Assembly (NCBI GenBank): GCA_029721515.1
Contig: CM056570.1
Coordinates: 7,306,601-7,370,600, forward strand
Reading direction: 5' to 3'
DNA: 64,000 bases
Source of the DNA: Synanceia verrucosa
Lineage: Eukaryota > Chordata > Actinopteri > Perciformes > Synanceiidae
The notes beneath the pieces are model-generated. The model was given only the letters and a program-made list of their open reading frames with translations, was not told the DNA's origin and made no database searches. Below are positions 40,201-49,831 of this stretch, one piece after another (within the stretch, counting starts at the first letter, position 1; the number at the start of each line of letters is the position of its first letter). The position numbers were made by a program, and so were the translations under genes.

Positions 40201-41363
40201 TCTGGTTGCTTCTGTCAAAAACGATCAGCCATCCTAGACGTCCACACATCTCTGACACTTTTCTTATCTTCCTCTGGAAATGTTACTTTCAATCCCAAAA
40301 CGCTCCATGGGATGTTTTCTCTGAACACAGTGATTGGACCACAGTGCATAAAAGCGCAGTAGTAAGGATGATGAACAGGATTTTCTAAAATAATTATAGA
40401 AAAGAAATGCAAACACAAAGCCTTCTAATCAAACAGCTGCATCATTTGCTTTGTGCATGTCGGGAAGTTTTTCTCCAGTTTTGGACAACCAGGGCCTTTC
40501 TAACCAGCCGTACCACTCTCACTATCAACAAACAAACAGCCTCAACAATGACAACTGTAAACAATGTAAACAAACCCTAACACCAGGGAAAAGTTCAACT
40601 AAACTTCCCCAAACCACAGAGAAGGAAACTTTATATTTTAATGCTAATATACTCAAATATTTTCATATTTATCAATAAAGGCCAAGAAAAGATCATTCAC
40701 CAACTATTTTGATCATCAGTGAATATTTTGAGACATTTTTAGCAAAACTGCCAAACCTCTACTTCCATATACAGTAGAGATTTCCCGCTTTTCTTTGTTT
40801 TATTTATCATTGTAAACTGAATATCTTTGGGAGTTTTGGCTGTTGGTTAGACAAGACAAGATTTCAAGAAATTACTAATTTCTGTCAATTTCCGAGAACT
40901 AGAAAGGACTGCATACACAAAACCAGTAATTAATATTTACATCAAAAGAAGATAAATGTCAAACATTGATTTGATTTTATGTGGCATATGTGCACTTCTC
41001 TAAAATACACAACTGTCCACAGTTTTTTGGGGGTTTTTTTCTTGGTAAAAGTAGAGGGAATGGGGAGCACTTTAATTATATATTGCAAATACTTTTACCC
41101 CTTATGTTATCCTTTCTCTATCACGTCCAGCTGACTGTCTAAGGTATTCAAAGTGCATGCAGCACAAGCTTTTAAATCATAAACCACACACACAGTTCAG
41201 ATGGGTGAAAGAATATCGTATCTCAGTCAGTCATTTCACTGTATCACCCAGTTTGCTCCACCTGTGTGTCACACCACAGTTGTTTTTTTCAGGGTCAAAG
41301 TACTTACTCTGTGTCAGAGTGGTAGGTGAAACACTCTGGGAGGTAGAGGTCGACTAAATCCAT
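24841..41363 (-). CDS. esrrg: estrogen-related receptor, gamma type, complete (8 coding exons)
   Basis: Coding exons: 41363-41308, 36596-36348, 36251-36094, 35037-34921, 30154-30044, 29626-29444, 25605-25336, 25085-24841; 1389 nt, 462 aa (human ERR gamma is 458). It starts MDLVDLYLPECFTYHSDTE. The N-terminal domain has IKREPSSPSS, the phospho-sumoyl motif of ERRs. The zinc-finger DNA-binding domain (about residues 125-190) has P-box CEACKAFF and the 117-nt second-finger exon. The C-terminal extension reads VRLDRVRGGRQKYKRR. The ligand-binding domain runs to the AF-2 helix HKLFLELLEAKA. ERRs bind TNAAGGTCA sites as orphan receptors and control oxidative metabolism genes in the nucleus (established). 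The gene sits between the usherin tail and gpatch2, as ESRRG does in human. Divergences from the remembered gamma sequence include VVNIGW (I to N) and LILRVVF (G to R). It may be the second esrrg ohnolog or the fish form called ERR delta; phylogeny would decide. Confidence 0.93.
25710..25987. mobile_element. hAT-like MITE in ERR intron 7
   Basis: Terminal inverted repeats are TAGGGCTGTCAAAATTA on the left and TAATTTTGACAACCCTA on the right (one mismatch). The flanks GTTTTCAT and GTTTTTAC fit an aged 8-bp target duplication. A perfect 14-bp inner inverted repeat (TTGGACAAACTGCC at 25762; its complement near 25927-25940) makes the element fold back. There is no coding capacity in the 278 bp. 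Confidence 0.7.
27508..27610. mobile_element. dispersed fish repeat fragment in ERR intron 6/7 region
   Basis: The segment CAGTTAGCCTGCAGTAGCTTAGCATAAAGACTG followed by CTGGCTCTGTCC resembles the common fish repeat with core GCTTAGCATAAAGACTGGAA. Recognition is from memory only and the fragment is diverged. Confidence 0.4.
28255..28284. repeat. (AC)15 microsatellite in an ERR intron
   Basis: Uninterrupted AC repeat followed by GCACACACC. Confidence 0.95.
34060..34083. repeat. 9-bp perfect inverted repeat around CGTACG
   Basis: GTCCGTACG and CGTACGGAC flank the loop TTTGAG. It lies in the ERR intron between the two finger/hinge exons. Confidence 0.7.
34190..34325 (+). mobile_element. LINE-like 3' tail fragment in an ERR intron
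   Basis: A T-rich block is followed by TAAATTTCCCTCAATGGGGG, ATAAATAAG and TATTCTATTCTAT. This is the typical end of fish non-LTR retrotransposon copies. It closely parallels 8385-8515. Confidence 0.5.
37045..37717. mobile_element. fish 'ACCTCC..CCAAGGAGG' repeat in ERR intron 1, with terminal inverted repeats
   Basis: The left end reads ACCTCCACCAAGGAGG, and the right end reads CCTTGGCGGAGGTCTGCACT then CTCTGAGTGCTTTTCTAGTT. ACCTCC.CCAAGG and CCTTGG.GGAGGT are inverted copies. The internal text (AAAAAGTTATGGACAGATTT and GAAATTTTCAGG) also matches a dispersed repeat I recognise from fish genomes. The copy is about 670 bp and non-coding. It carries two TCAAGGTCA motifs (37229-37237 and 37395-37403). 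Confidence 0.75.
37229..37403 (+). promoter_or_regulatory. two exact ERR response elements inside the intron-1 repeat
   Basis: TCAAGGTCA occurs at 37229-37237 and at 37395-37403. The second forms AGGTCAAGGTCA and is followed by a further AAGGTCA (406-412). TCAAGGTCA is the classical ERR/SF-1 site. The sites lie in the first coding intron of an ERR gene. Function is inferred only. Confidence 0.45.
39521..39547. repeat. (TG)n microsatellite in ERR intron 1
   Basis: Uninterrupted TG repeat, 27 bp. Confidence 0.95.
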
Positions 41364-41380
41364 GTGCGCCCTGCCACCAT
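41354..41380 (-). CDS. upstream ORF overlapping the ERR start codon
   Basis: The 5' leader exon begins after an acceptor (TTTCTCATCTTCAG ending at 41384). Its first ATG is at 41380, followed by 7 codons and TAG at 41354-41356: MVAGRTWI. It overlaps the ERR start (ATG at 41363-41361) in another frame. G at -3 and +4 gives the uORF start a reasonable context (AGCATGG has A at -3). Ribosomes that translate it would end just past the ERR start, so it could lower or tune ERR translation. Confidence 0.5.
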   Translation of the reverse strand: MVAGRTWI

Positions 41381-41689
41381 GCTCTGAAGATGAGAAAAAT
41401 GGAAATGGTCTGTTTGCGCCTCTCCCTCTCTTTACCTCTGCAGAATTTATAATCTGTCACTTTCTCTTTGCTCTGCCTCCAAACTTTGTCTCCATCTACT
41501 GCCCTCTCCTCTGTGGGATCACACTCTCAGCTCCTCTCATTGTCCCTGCGTCTGTCCTGCTGTCACTCACTCGTCCCACCGTCCCCCTGGCTGCTGGCTG
41601 CCTTTTGAAGTCCTGACTGTTGTGACTAGCTCGCTGCCTGTAACAAGGGTCTCCAAGCCAAGCTGGCCCTCATGAATACTCAGCCACAC

Positions 41690-41775
41690 TATTTGAATGG
41701 CCTTCCCCCAGAATGCTGGGCTGGCAGCTGATTGGCCGTCCTCTGAGCCAATGAGAGCCAGCCTCTCACTGGGGC
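41690..41775 (-). promoter_or_regulatory. candidate proximal ERR promoter with inverted CCAAT boxes
   Basis: ATTGG at 41731-41735 and CCAAT at 41748-41752 form an inverted pair 12 bases apart, about 370-390 bases upstream of the ERR start codon in GC-richer sequence. No TATA box was seen. A transcript starting near 41.6 kb would read straight into the start exon without splicing. Confidence 0.35.
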
Positions 41776-44184
41776 AGGTGGATGTGACAACAAAGGATGT
41801 TTTAGGTTACAGACCAAGGAATGTGTGGAAGGTAAATTCTCACATTAATAGCAGCAGATTATGGTATTTTTATAGTGGTTGAAAACATACGTGACTGTTT
41901 CTATGTGTGTATGAATTAAAGGATAGCCTCTCTAATCTAATTTAATGCAGATTAATAGATCTGCAGACAATATTTCTGTAAGGGATTTGCACTATTGGTT
42001 GGAAGAAGCAAGCTTTACATTGACCATTGCTCATTTTAAATATAATAAAATATAACCAAGACATCCGCAAAAAGGGCCGAATAATGTCAAAATTCCAGAT
42101 GAGTAACTTCTTCTGAAATCCTGACATTTCTAAACGAAAATCTGCATCTTCCCACACAGATGTGAATGAACATATGGACATCAAGCCTTAAGTGACTTAC
42201 TGCTGGTACAGTGCTTTCATCTGATCTAATCAGCTATGGCTATGTGCCTAAAGTGATGCTTTTCGCCTCTTCGCTGATGTCACACACGTGCACGTAAAAA
42301 AAAAAAGAGGCACAGTAAGTAGTGATAATAACAAAAAAATCCACTAACCAGTCCACTAATGAATAAGGTCATTTTTCCAATGAGAGTGAAGTTATAGAAA
42401 GCAGCCCAGTGTCTGAGGAGACTTATGCAACCTGTTGTCTCTACATCCTAATCCACTTAAAAAGACAAACCCTTGTCAACAAAAAGCCATGCTTATGCAT
42501 GGAGCTGCATGGATTCTGTGTATAGATGCACACAGATGCACTGCTAAGTCTTGCTGAAGAGGTCAGGGGTCAAATTCAAATCGTGATGGTCCACCCTGAA
42601 GACTCAACAGAGGCCTTGTGTGGATGCTTGCCATGAACCATTGAATAAATAATAGTACTATTGCAGTACAGAGTGGGCGTGTATCAAATATTTCCCCTAT
42701 GTGTTGTTTCTGAATTAATATATGACACAATATCAGCGACAAAGTATACTTATGTACGAGCACAGGATTATATTTCACGATTCAAAACCAGCAAAATTCA
42801 CCTACGTTTTTCAAAAGAATAGAAAATACCAGAACAACAGCCAACAACAACTCCTCACATGATTACAGTTCAAAAGACTATTGCTGCATCAAAAAAATGC
42901 ACAGATGTCAAAAGGAGTTTGGTGCACGTACACCTCAGACTTTCTGCTCTTTTCATGTCATATCTCCACCTGTCTCTTCCCCTCTCGTCAACATGACGTT
43001 GTGCTCCTGCGCTGAGCTGACCCTCACCTGACCAACCTCCACAGGAATGAAATCACCTGTGCTAATCTGCTGCTCAGATAAAAGCCAGACAGCAGACTGC
43101 GTGGAGTAGGCCTTATCTCATTACGCACCACATGAAACAGCTCGCCAACAGCCACACACACACAGACATGCAGCACGTGTTGAACAAACGCAAAGCGCAT
43201 GCAAACACAAAGGAAAGAGCACATATAACAGGCATCAAAGATAAAGAGAGTGCGATTTCTACTGTACATAATTTTATCTCAACCATAAAATACAAAAAGC
43301 CAGACACGGAGTGCTACTATCAAATCTTCTCAAGTTAATGTATCACATAAACAGAAATTATCTTTTATAAACCATTTAGGAAACTGCATGTTGACGTTAA
43401 AGAGAAGTGGCTCTTATCTGTCACTGGCTTTTAGTTTGGCAGCTGCCATCAATGGATTATGTATTTGCTCAAATAAAGCTGAGGAGTTTTTCCACATATT
43501 CAGGCAGAAATCAAAACTTGAGATTGATAGTTTTATCAGTGGTTGATATTTTCCTTGGCACCAGCTGAGTGGTCTTGAGACACAACAATAGCGAGGAACA
43601 CTAGAGTCAAGCCAGAGTGGCGTCAAGCGAACCACTTGAGGGACCAAACACACCTGAGTGCTTTGTTATTTTCTGATAATCTACTCATTACTGCGTGCCT
43701 CTGTACAAAATCTTCCTGTTTCACTTCTCGGCGGCTCTATGTCAAAGGTTGACGTCGTTTGAGGTGATGCAAATAAAAAGGATATAGATTGAAAAGAAGC
43801 CATTGATTGATTGAGATTCAAAATTAAGATAGCAAATAATTATTGTGTTGTCTGTCAGCTGGTTGTTCCACCATAATGGTTCAGATTAAACTGTAATAAC
43901 TTTAATGATCTCTGTAGTTTTGATCTGGTGCCATTATAGCTTGATCTATCGGTATGGTATTGGTTTATATAGCGACGAGTAAGTAAGAAGAAATTGGACA
44001 GAGATGTGAAATATATGTTGAACATCATTTAGAAACAGTGGAGCAAGTTTATTTTCAAACCATAAATAATGGAGGGATAGTTATCTAAAGTTTATATATT
44101 TATAAAATGTGTAATTATTTGTGATTTTCAAATACAGATATATTATATATGTATATATTATATATGTTTTTAATCAATAACATT

Positions 44185-44185
<1 letters not shown>

Positions 44186-44224
<39 letters not shown>
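44186..44224. repeat. (AAT)n microsatellite
   Basis: Thirteen near-perfect ATA/AAT units in AT-rich sequence upstream of the ERR gene. Confidence 0.95.
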
Positions 44225-44227
<3 letters not shown>

Positions 44228-46231
44228 TAATAATAGTAAAATTTTTAATATAAATACATATTTAAGTAATTATAATAGAAGTATTGGTATCTGCCTCAAA
44301 ATATCAACAATAAGTTAGACCATAAAGGAATTTCAGAGTTTCTGAAACCAACTGAAACCTCCTGCTGGACGTCAAAAAAAATTTTGTTAAAAATAAAAAT
44401 AAAGGGGACAAAAAGGCTTACATAGTTCAGATGACAGAAAAAAAAACTAAGGGGCTTATGAAAAATGTCAACAAAATAACCAAACCACAGAAGACAAATG
44501 ACAAGCAAACTGAGCAAAGCAGACATGATGACATGAACACATGAACCAAAACTAAATCCAGAAATAAAAGAAAAAGGAAACAAAAATATTTTTTCACACC
44601 ACCGAGACTGTACCGTAGACAGGAGCTCAGTAGCTGCTCCGGAGGGACGCCGCCTGTAAGAGAGCGCGCCCAGCTGCCAGCTAATGACCCCCACACACCA
44701 GATGCATGACGTTTTCTCTTCAGAAAAGCAAAAGTACATGTGTGTGTTCACCCCTTTCTCCTCATCCCTAAACACGCAGCCACCAAATCTCAGCCTCCAG
44801 GGACAGCTGTCGGATTGACTTCCAAAACTGGACAGTCACTCTGCAACTCCAACACACACACACACACACACAGATCTAGTGAGTGTAATCTGCTTAGTGT
44901 ATGCCTGACTCACAGTCATCCATCAATTACTGAGACAGAGGGAAAGACTATTGACACTGTGTGCAAACACCATCGCCTCGCTGCAGCAGCACAGTACCTC
45001 TCAGACACTTAAATGGTTTACAGAGGGAGTGCATGGGCATGGGGATGTAAAAGCAAAGAATGGGAATAAAAGAAAGAAAGTGGAAAATAAGATGAACACA
45101 AGTGATAGAGAGAAATGTGATACAGAAATGGAGGAGCTATGTTCTGTATGCATGCTGTACAGTTTGGTGTCTTTAAATAGAGAGATGGGAAGGAAATGAT
45201 ACACAGAGGGATGGATTGAGTGACAGATTCAGGATCAGTTTCATTGTATTGATCTGGAGCGCACTGTACAGGGATCAGAGGTCACACACACTGAGAGGAA
45301 ACCTTAGAAAGCCTCTGGGAGAATCTTAAAGCCATAGAAATGTCACTTAGAGCTACTGAGACCTGCTGCTGCGATCCTCGTAGGGTCAATGGTCTTTAAG
45401 TGGTTTTCACTTATCTGGACGTCTTGCGGTCCCACTGGGGAGGAAGTGAGTCAGCGATGGGACGCAATCCCTGTATATGCGCAGGAAGGCAGTCAGGCAG
45501 GATTTCATTAGGGCTAACTTGGGATCTTTTGATGAATATTTCAGACTATCTGCTCAGAGAAACACTGCAGAATCGCAGGCACTTAAACACACTAATAACT
45601 AGGCTGGATTGCCACCTAGTGGACAGATTTCATTGACATTCACAGTGATCCTGCCCCATAAGGACTGATTATTACTTTTGAAAGCACTGATTATGGAGTC
45701 AAGCACATGTCATTGTTTCCCCTGTTCAGTCATAATACAATGTCATCTTCTGGCAGGTGTCCATCTGGAGGTGATTATGTAACCAAGCCTATGCTAACAA
45801 GATACTATGGATTAAAGCACCAAGGCCCCTTCATATTCTAAACAACCTGTATTGGATTAACTGGTCATCCTGTGGTCTCCAGTTCATCACCCTGTGCTAG
45901 TGATGGAGTATTTCTACCTTGTGGTATTGGTGCTTTTATAGAACAGAATTACTTTATTGAATCCCAGCTTGGGAAGTTTTTATTTTTATTTAAGTAAAGG
46001 ATCTAAATGTGTAGACAATTATATTATCTTTACCAGACCTGAGATGATATGGTTGAGCCACCATATTTTCACAAATTACCCCCCTTTTATATACACACAC
46101 ACACCTGGTTCCCAGACTCAGGTGAGCAGCCGCCGGTGCGGGTTCAACACACACATGAAAACCTGGGAGTCAGCACCACACACACACACCTACTGCTGAT
46201 GTCAGGAACTATTATACATACTTTCACATAA

Positions 46232-46232
<1 letters not shown>

Positions 46233-46270
<38 letters not shown>
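46233..46270. repeat. (CA)19 microsatellite
   Basis: Uninterrupted CA repeat upstream of the ERR gene. Confidence 0.97.
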
Positions 46271-46274
<4 letters not shown>

Positions 46275-47304
46275 AAACAGCATGTAGTCTCATCATATCA
46301 CTTTTATCTCCACAGGTGGCAAATTTAGCCCTCTGGCTCACTGTCAGCACGTCTACGATAAACAAATCAACACAGACGTACACAGAGAGACTAAAAAAAG
46401 CTATCCTGTCACACTGGTTTGGGAAAAAAAAAAGTCTAACACAGCTTTATGTTTTCGCCTTCTGGCTCTGTTTCCGTCTCCACGTCCATCTAGAGCCACC
46501 CATCTAATGCGGGCTAACACATCCTGTCAGCAGCTCCACAGGTGAGCCGGTCTCACACCACAGAGGGAGCTAACGCCATGTATGTGTCTATACTTCTTCA
46601 ATTCCATCACCTCTTTCTTTCCTCCTTCCCATCCACTCTTTCTGATATGACTGTCTAGTTTCCTACTTTGCTTTGTGCAGTGTTATCTTATCTTATACAA
46701 ATGCACCCAGGGCCACTGCTGGGATTGCCTTGCTTTTGGGCAAAATGTGCCACCAGGCCCATTTCCTCATGACTCTGACCCCCCCACAGCTCATCCTCCA
46801 GCCTGCTCAGCACCCATCAAGCTGGCCACGCAAAGGTACACCAATCAAAAGGTAATTTTCTGCAAGATCACACATGATAATGACTCGCTTTGGAGGGTCG
46901 CCATAAATGATGATTTCCAATTATAGATGCACACCTTATCGATCGGTCAACAGAAGCAGCGAGGAGGAGAGGAGCTGTAGAGATGTACAGTAATGTTATG
47001 TTTGCTGACACCTTTCTTGACGCCACACAAAACCACACAGCTGCACACAAACTGAATAGATGAACTGCTTACAAAGTCGTGTACAAAGCGAGTATCGATG
47101 GGAGCCAATAAAAAGCCTCGGAGACGAGTTCACCTGGGAGCAGAGTAGACCTCCACCTGCTCTCAAACACACACACAGAAACACACACTGTGCACACCAT
47201 TCAAACACCACACTGGACTGAAACAAAAACACATTGGTGCATTTGCTCCAATTAAAAGAAGCCTGAATCTACTTCTTCTCAGATGCTCATCTTTATGCAC
47301 TTAC

Positions 47305-47580
47305 TGTCAGTTTCATCCACTGGCTTGGATGGCTGGTCGTCCGCTCTACAGCTGCAGTCAGTCAGTCAGTCTCAAGGACAAACGCTCCAGCTCTCCTCGC
47401 CTCTGGTCTCTGTAGCTCAGCGATGCAGCAGCACACACACAAATACATAAATACACACACACACACACACACACAGAGAAGCATTCCCCTCTCCCTCTTC
47501 CTCTCAGCGTCTCACTCTGATCCAGTGCTGAGTTTACCTACCTACCTGCCTCGCTTGCTCGCAGGGGAGTCCTGAGAGAG
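47305..47580 (-). other. esrrg: possible non-coding 5' exon of the ERR gene
   Basis: On the minus strand, a strong donor (GACA|GTAAGTGC) ends an exon-like GC-richer stretch at 47305. The ERR start exon has a good acceptor at 41384, so an upstream leader exon is needed for some transcripts. This is the best donor noticed in the region. The 5' limit is not determined; ACA repeats and a G-rich tract lie just upstream. Confidence 0.3.
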
Positions 47581-47608
47581 TGTCAGATGGAAAGTGTGTC
47601 TAAGAGAA

Positions 47609-47645
47609 GGGGGGGGGGGGGGGGGTGGCGGGGCGGGGGGGGGGG
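47609..47645 (+). repeat. poly-G tract with quadruplex potential
   Basis: A run of 17 G, then short spacers, a run of 4 G and a run of 11 G. The layout meets the simple four-run quadruplex rule on the plus strand. The minus strand (transcribed for ERR) would be C-rich. Confidence 0.9.
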
Positions 47646-49831
47646 CTGCCAGCGTTCCCTTAAATGCAGAGGGAGGCGGTGAGTAGAGGGGAGGGTAGAG
47701 GACACACAGCGCTCCTGTATTCCCATAGATACAGAGGAGGGATTTCTATTGCAGCCTTGCAAAGATGGGAGAGAGACAGAGGGAGAGAAAAGAGAGGAGG
47801 GTGGGGGAGACAAAGCGGGAGAGAGAGAGCATCATATTTCAGCAATGTTGAGTCAGCATGTGAATGCGATGCATGTGTTGATAGGAGTTGGAAATATTTA
47901 GAGGGCACATTCTTTTGGATTGAAAAGGATTCTGAGAGTGTTTGTGCATGTGCTGTCTAAGAAACATCCAGGAAGTTATCCTGGTTTAATGAGTGGAGGA
48001 TCTAATTAATGTTAACGTGGACAGGGTTTAAAATACATTTCAACAGGTCTGTCTGTGAGATAATGTAAAAATGGAGCAGACATTTAAATTTTAGCCACCT
48101 AAAATATTGATATAATTGGCTCATTAGCTTATTAATATGCAAATAAATTAGTGAATAATAAACAAGAAGAACCAGCACCTAAGAGCTCCAAATTAAAACA
48201 CTATTTTTATGGGGGGGGGGTTATTTTACACTTTTTTTCTTCATATTTATTTCATCATCACCCCAACAAGTGATGACACCTGGCTAAGACACAGTTAAAT
48301 TATGCAAATCTCAGTAAAACCATAAACTGACTAATGGTTGGTGGATGTTGTTACATTTGGTCCTACATTTGGACCTTCCCTCAAAGGACATCCACACACA
48401 TCAGGCAATCTCTGAGTTTAATACTTGTTTCAGTCAACTCATCTCACTCTGCTCTGAACAGGCCCAATGGGTCAAAGGACCATTCATTTGGTGGTTACAA
48501 CAACACAGTAGAGGAAACAAATATTGTTATAGTACAACTTTCTGCACATTTTTTAATTAATAATTTCATTTGTTTTTCCCATCTCCCTATCTCTATCCAC
48601 ATTTAAAATAATTTCAAATCTGTATTCAAGACCATCTATGGTTGCTATAGTTTCCCAATAGTCTAAATAAACAATATCACAATTCGGTAAATGACAATGG
48701 GTCTAAAAGTAGAAAAAATATAGTGCTTCCTCTGGTTTCAGTTGAAGGATCTGCAGTCACACATGTGTTTCCACTTCTGTCTGATTAGACCTCAAGCAGT
48801 TTACTATCAACCTTAGTGCTCAGCTCTGATCAGGCTAATTAAGTGAAAACACCAGTGAAACAAATCTATGTAGGACCTTCATGTGTATAGTGACAGAAAT
48901 ACTCCTTTTTACCGTGTGAAGACACTGAAAAGAGCAAAATGTATGAATTTCCTCTTTCACAGAAATGTCTAAACCTGTATGGTGACGCTTTTAAACTGAC
49001 AATCACACATCATCATGCACTGTGTTTCAAGTCACTGAGCATGGCTATGGATGTCTGCTGTACCAGCATTTGACAGGATAAAACCCCCCAAAAATTGTGT
49101 AAAATAGGAACAAGTCGGCAAGACTTTACCTCACGAGAACCTGCAGGAACCACAGCTACACATGCAAACATGGTGGTGCTAAATGAAGGGACACCTGTAG
49201 GTTTGATTTTTATCTTTTTTTGATTTTGGACAGTTAAAACATTCTGCTGACAAGACTCTGCTATTAAATGAACAATAAAATATTTGGGGTGGAGAGTGGT
49301 ATGAATATATACCAACACACATTCATACAGTGTATTCTTCATTACCTTAAAAAGAAACCATAAATGGATATTGAGGTATGGCCTTCTCAAATAGTATTTG
49401 ATTCCAAAATTCTTGTGCAACATCAAAACCATTTTTATCAATCCAAGAACTGATACCACTGACTGAGAACTAACCACCCCATCGTCACTGGCTCAGTTTA
49501 ACACTCTATTAATGTCTTTTGTTTTCTCCAACATGGAGTTTGTCGAGGACGTCTTTCTTTCCTGCTCAGGTTCACGTGTCGTCCTCTCTCTATTGGTGTG
49601 GATATCCCAGTCTTTCTGCAGTTTCCCCAATATGGGAAAGTTGCTCTTTCATCACAGATTGTTGCTAAGACAAGCCTCATTCCTTCCCTTCTCATGACTC
49701 ACATGCCTGGATCATCCTGGACTGTTTCTTATCGCTCATCACCCTGATCAGCAGTTCATCATCTTCACTTCTTGTAGCTCGAGGCGTCTTGTCCCAGCCT
49801 GCTTCAGGTTTGCGGTCCAGAAACCAGGTGT

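Larger units (their letters stand above)
41384..49831. other. ERR upstream region up to the gpatch2 3' end
   Basis: No coding exons were recognised. It contains a CCAAT-box pair (41731-41752), a likely non-coding ERR leader exon ending at 47305, an ATA repeat (44186-44224), AC repeats and a G-rich tract (47609-47645). Open frames in 44.3-44.8 kb are T-rich and not protein-like. The last part before 49832 is expected to be gpatch2 3' UTR. Confidence 0.5.

Noticed and set aside
44296..44775. 159-codon minus-strand frame upstream of the ERR gene.
   Set aside because: Phe/Leu-rich translation of A-rich plus-strand sequence, with no family features.
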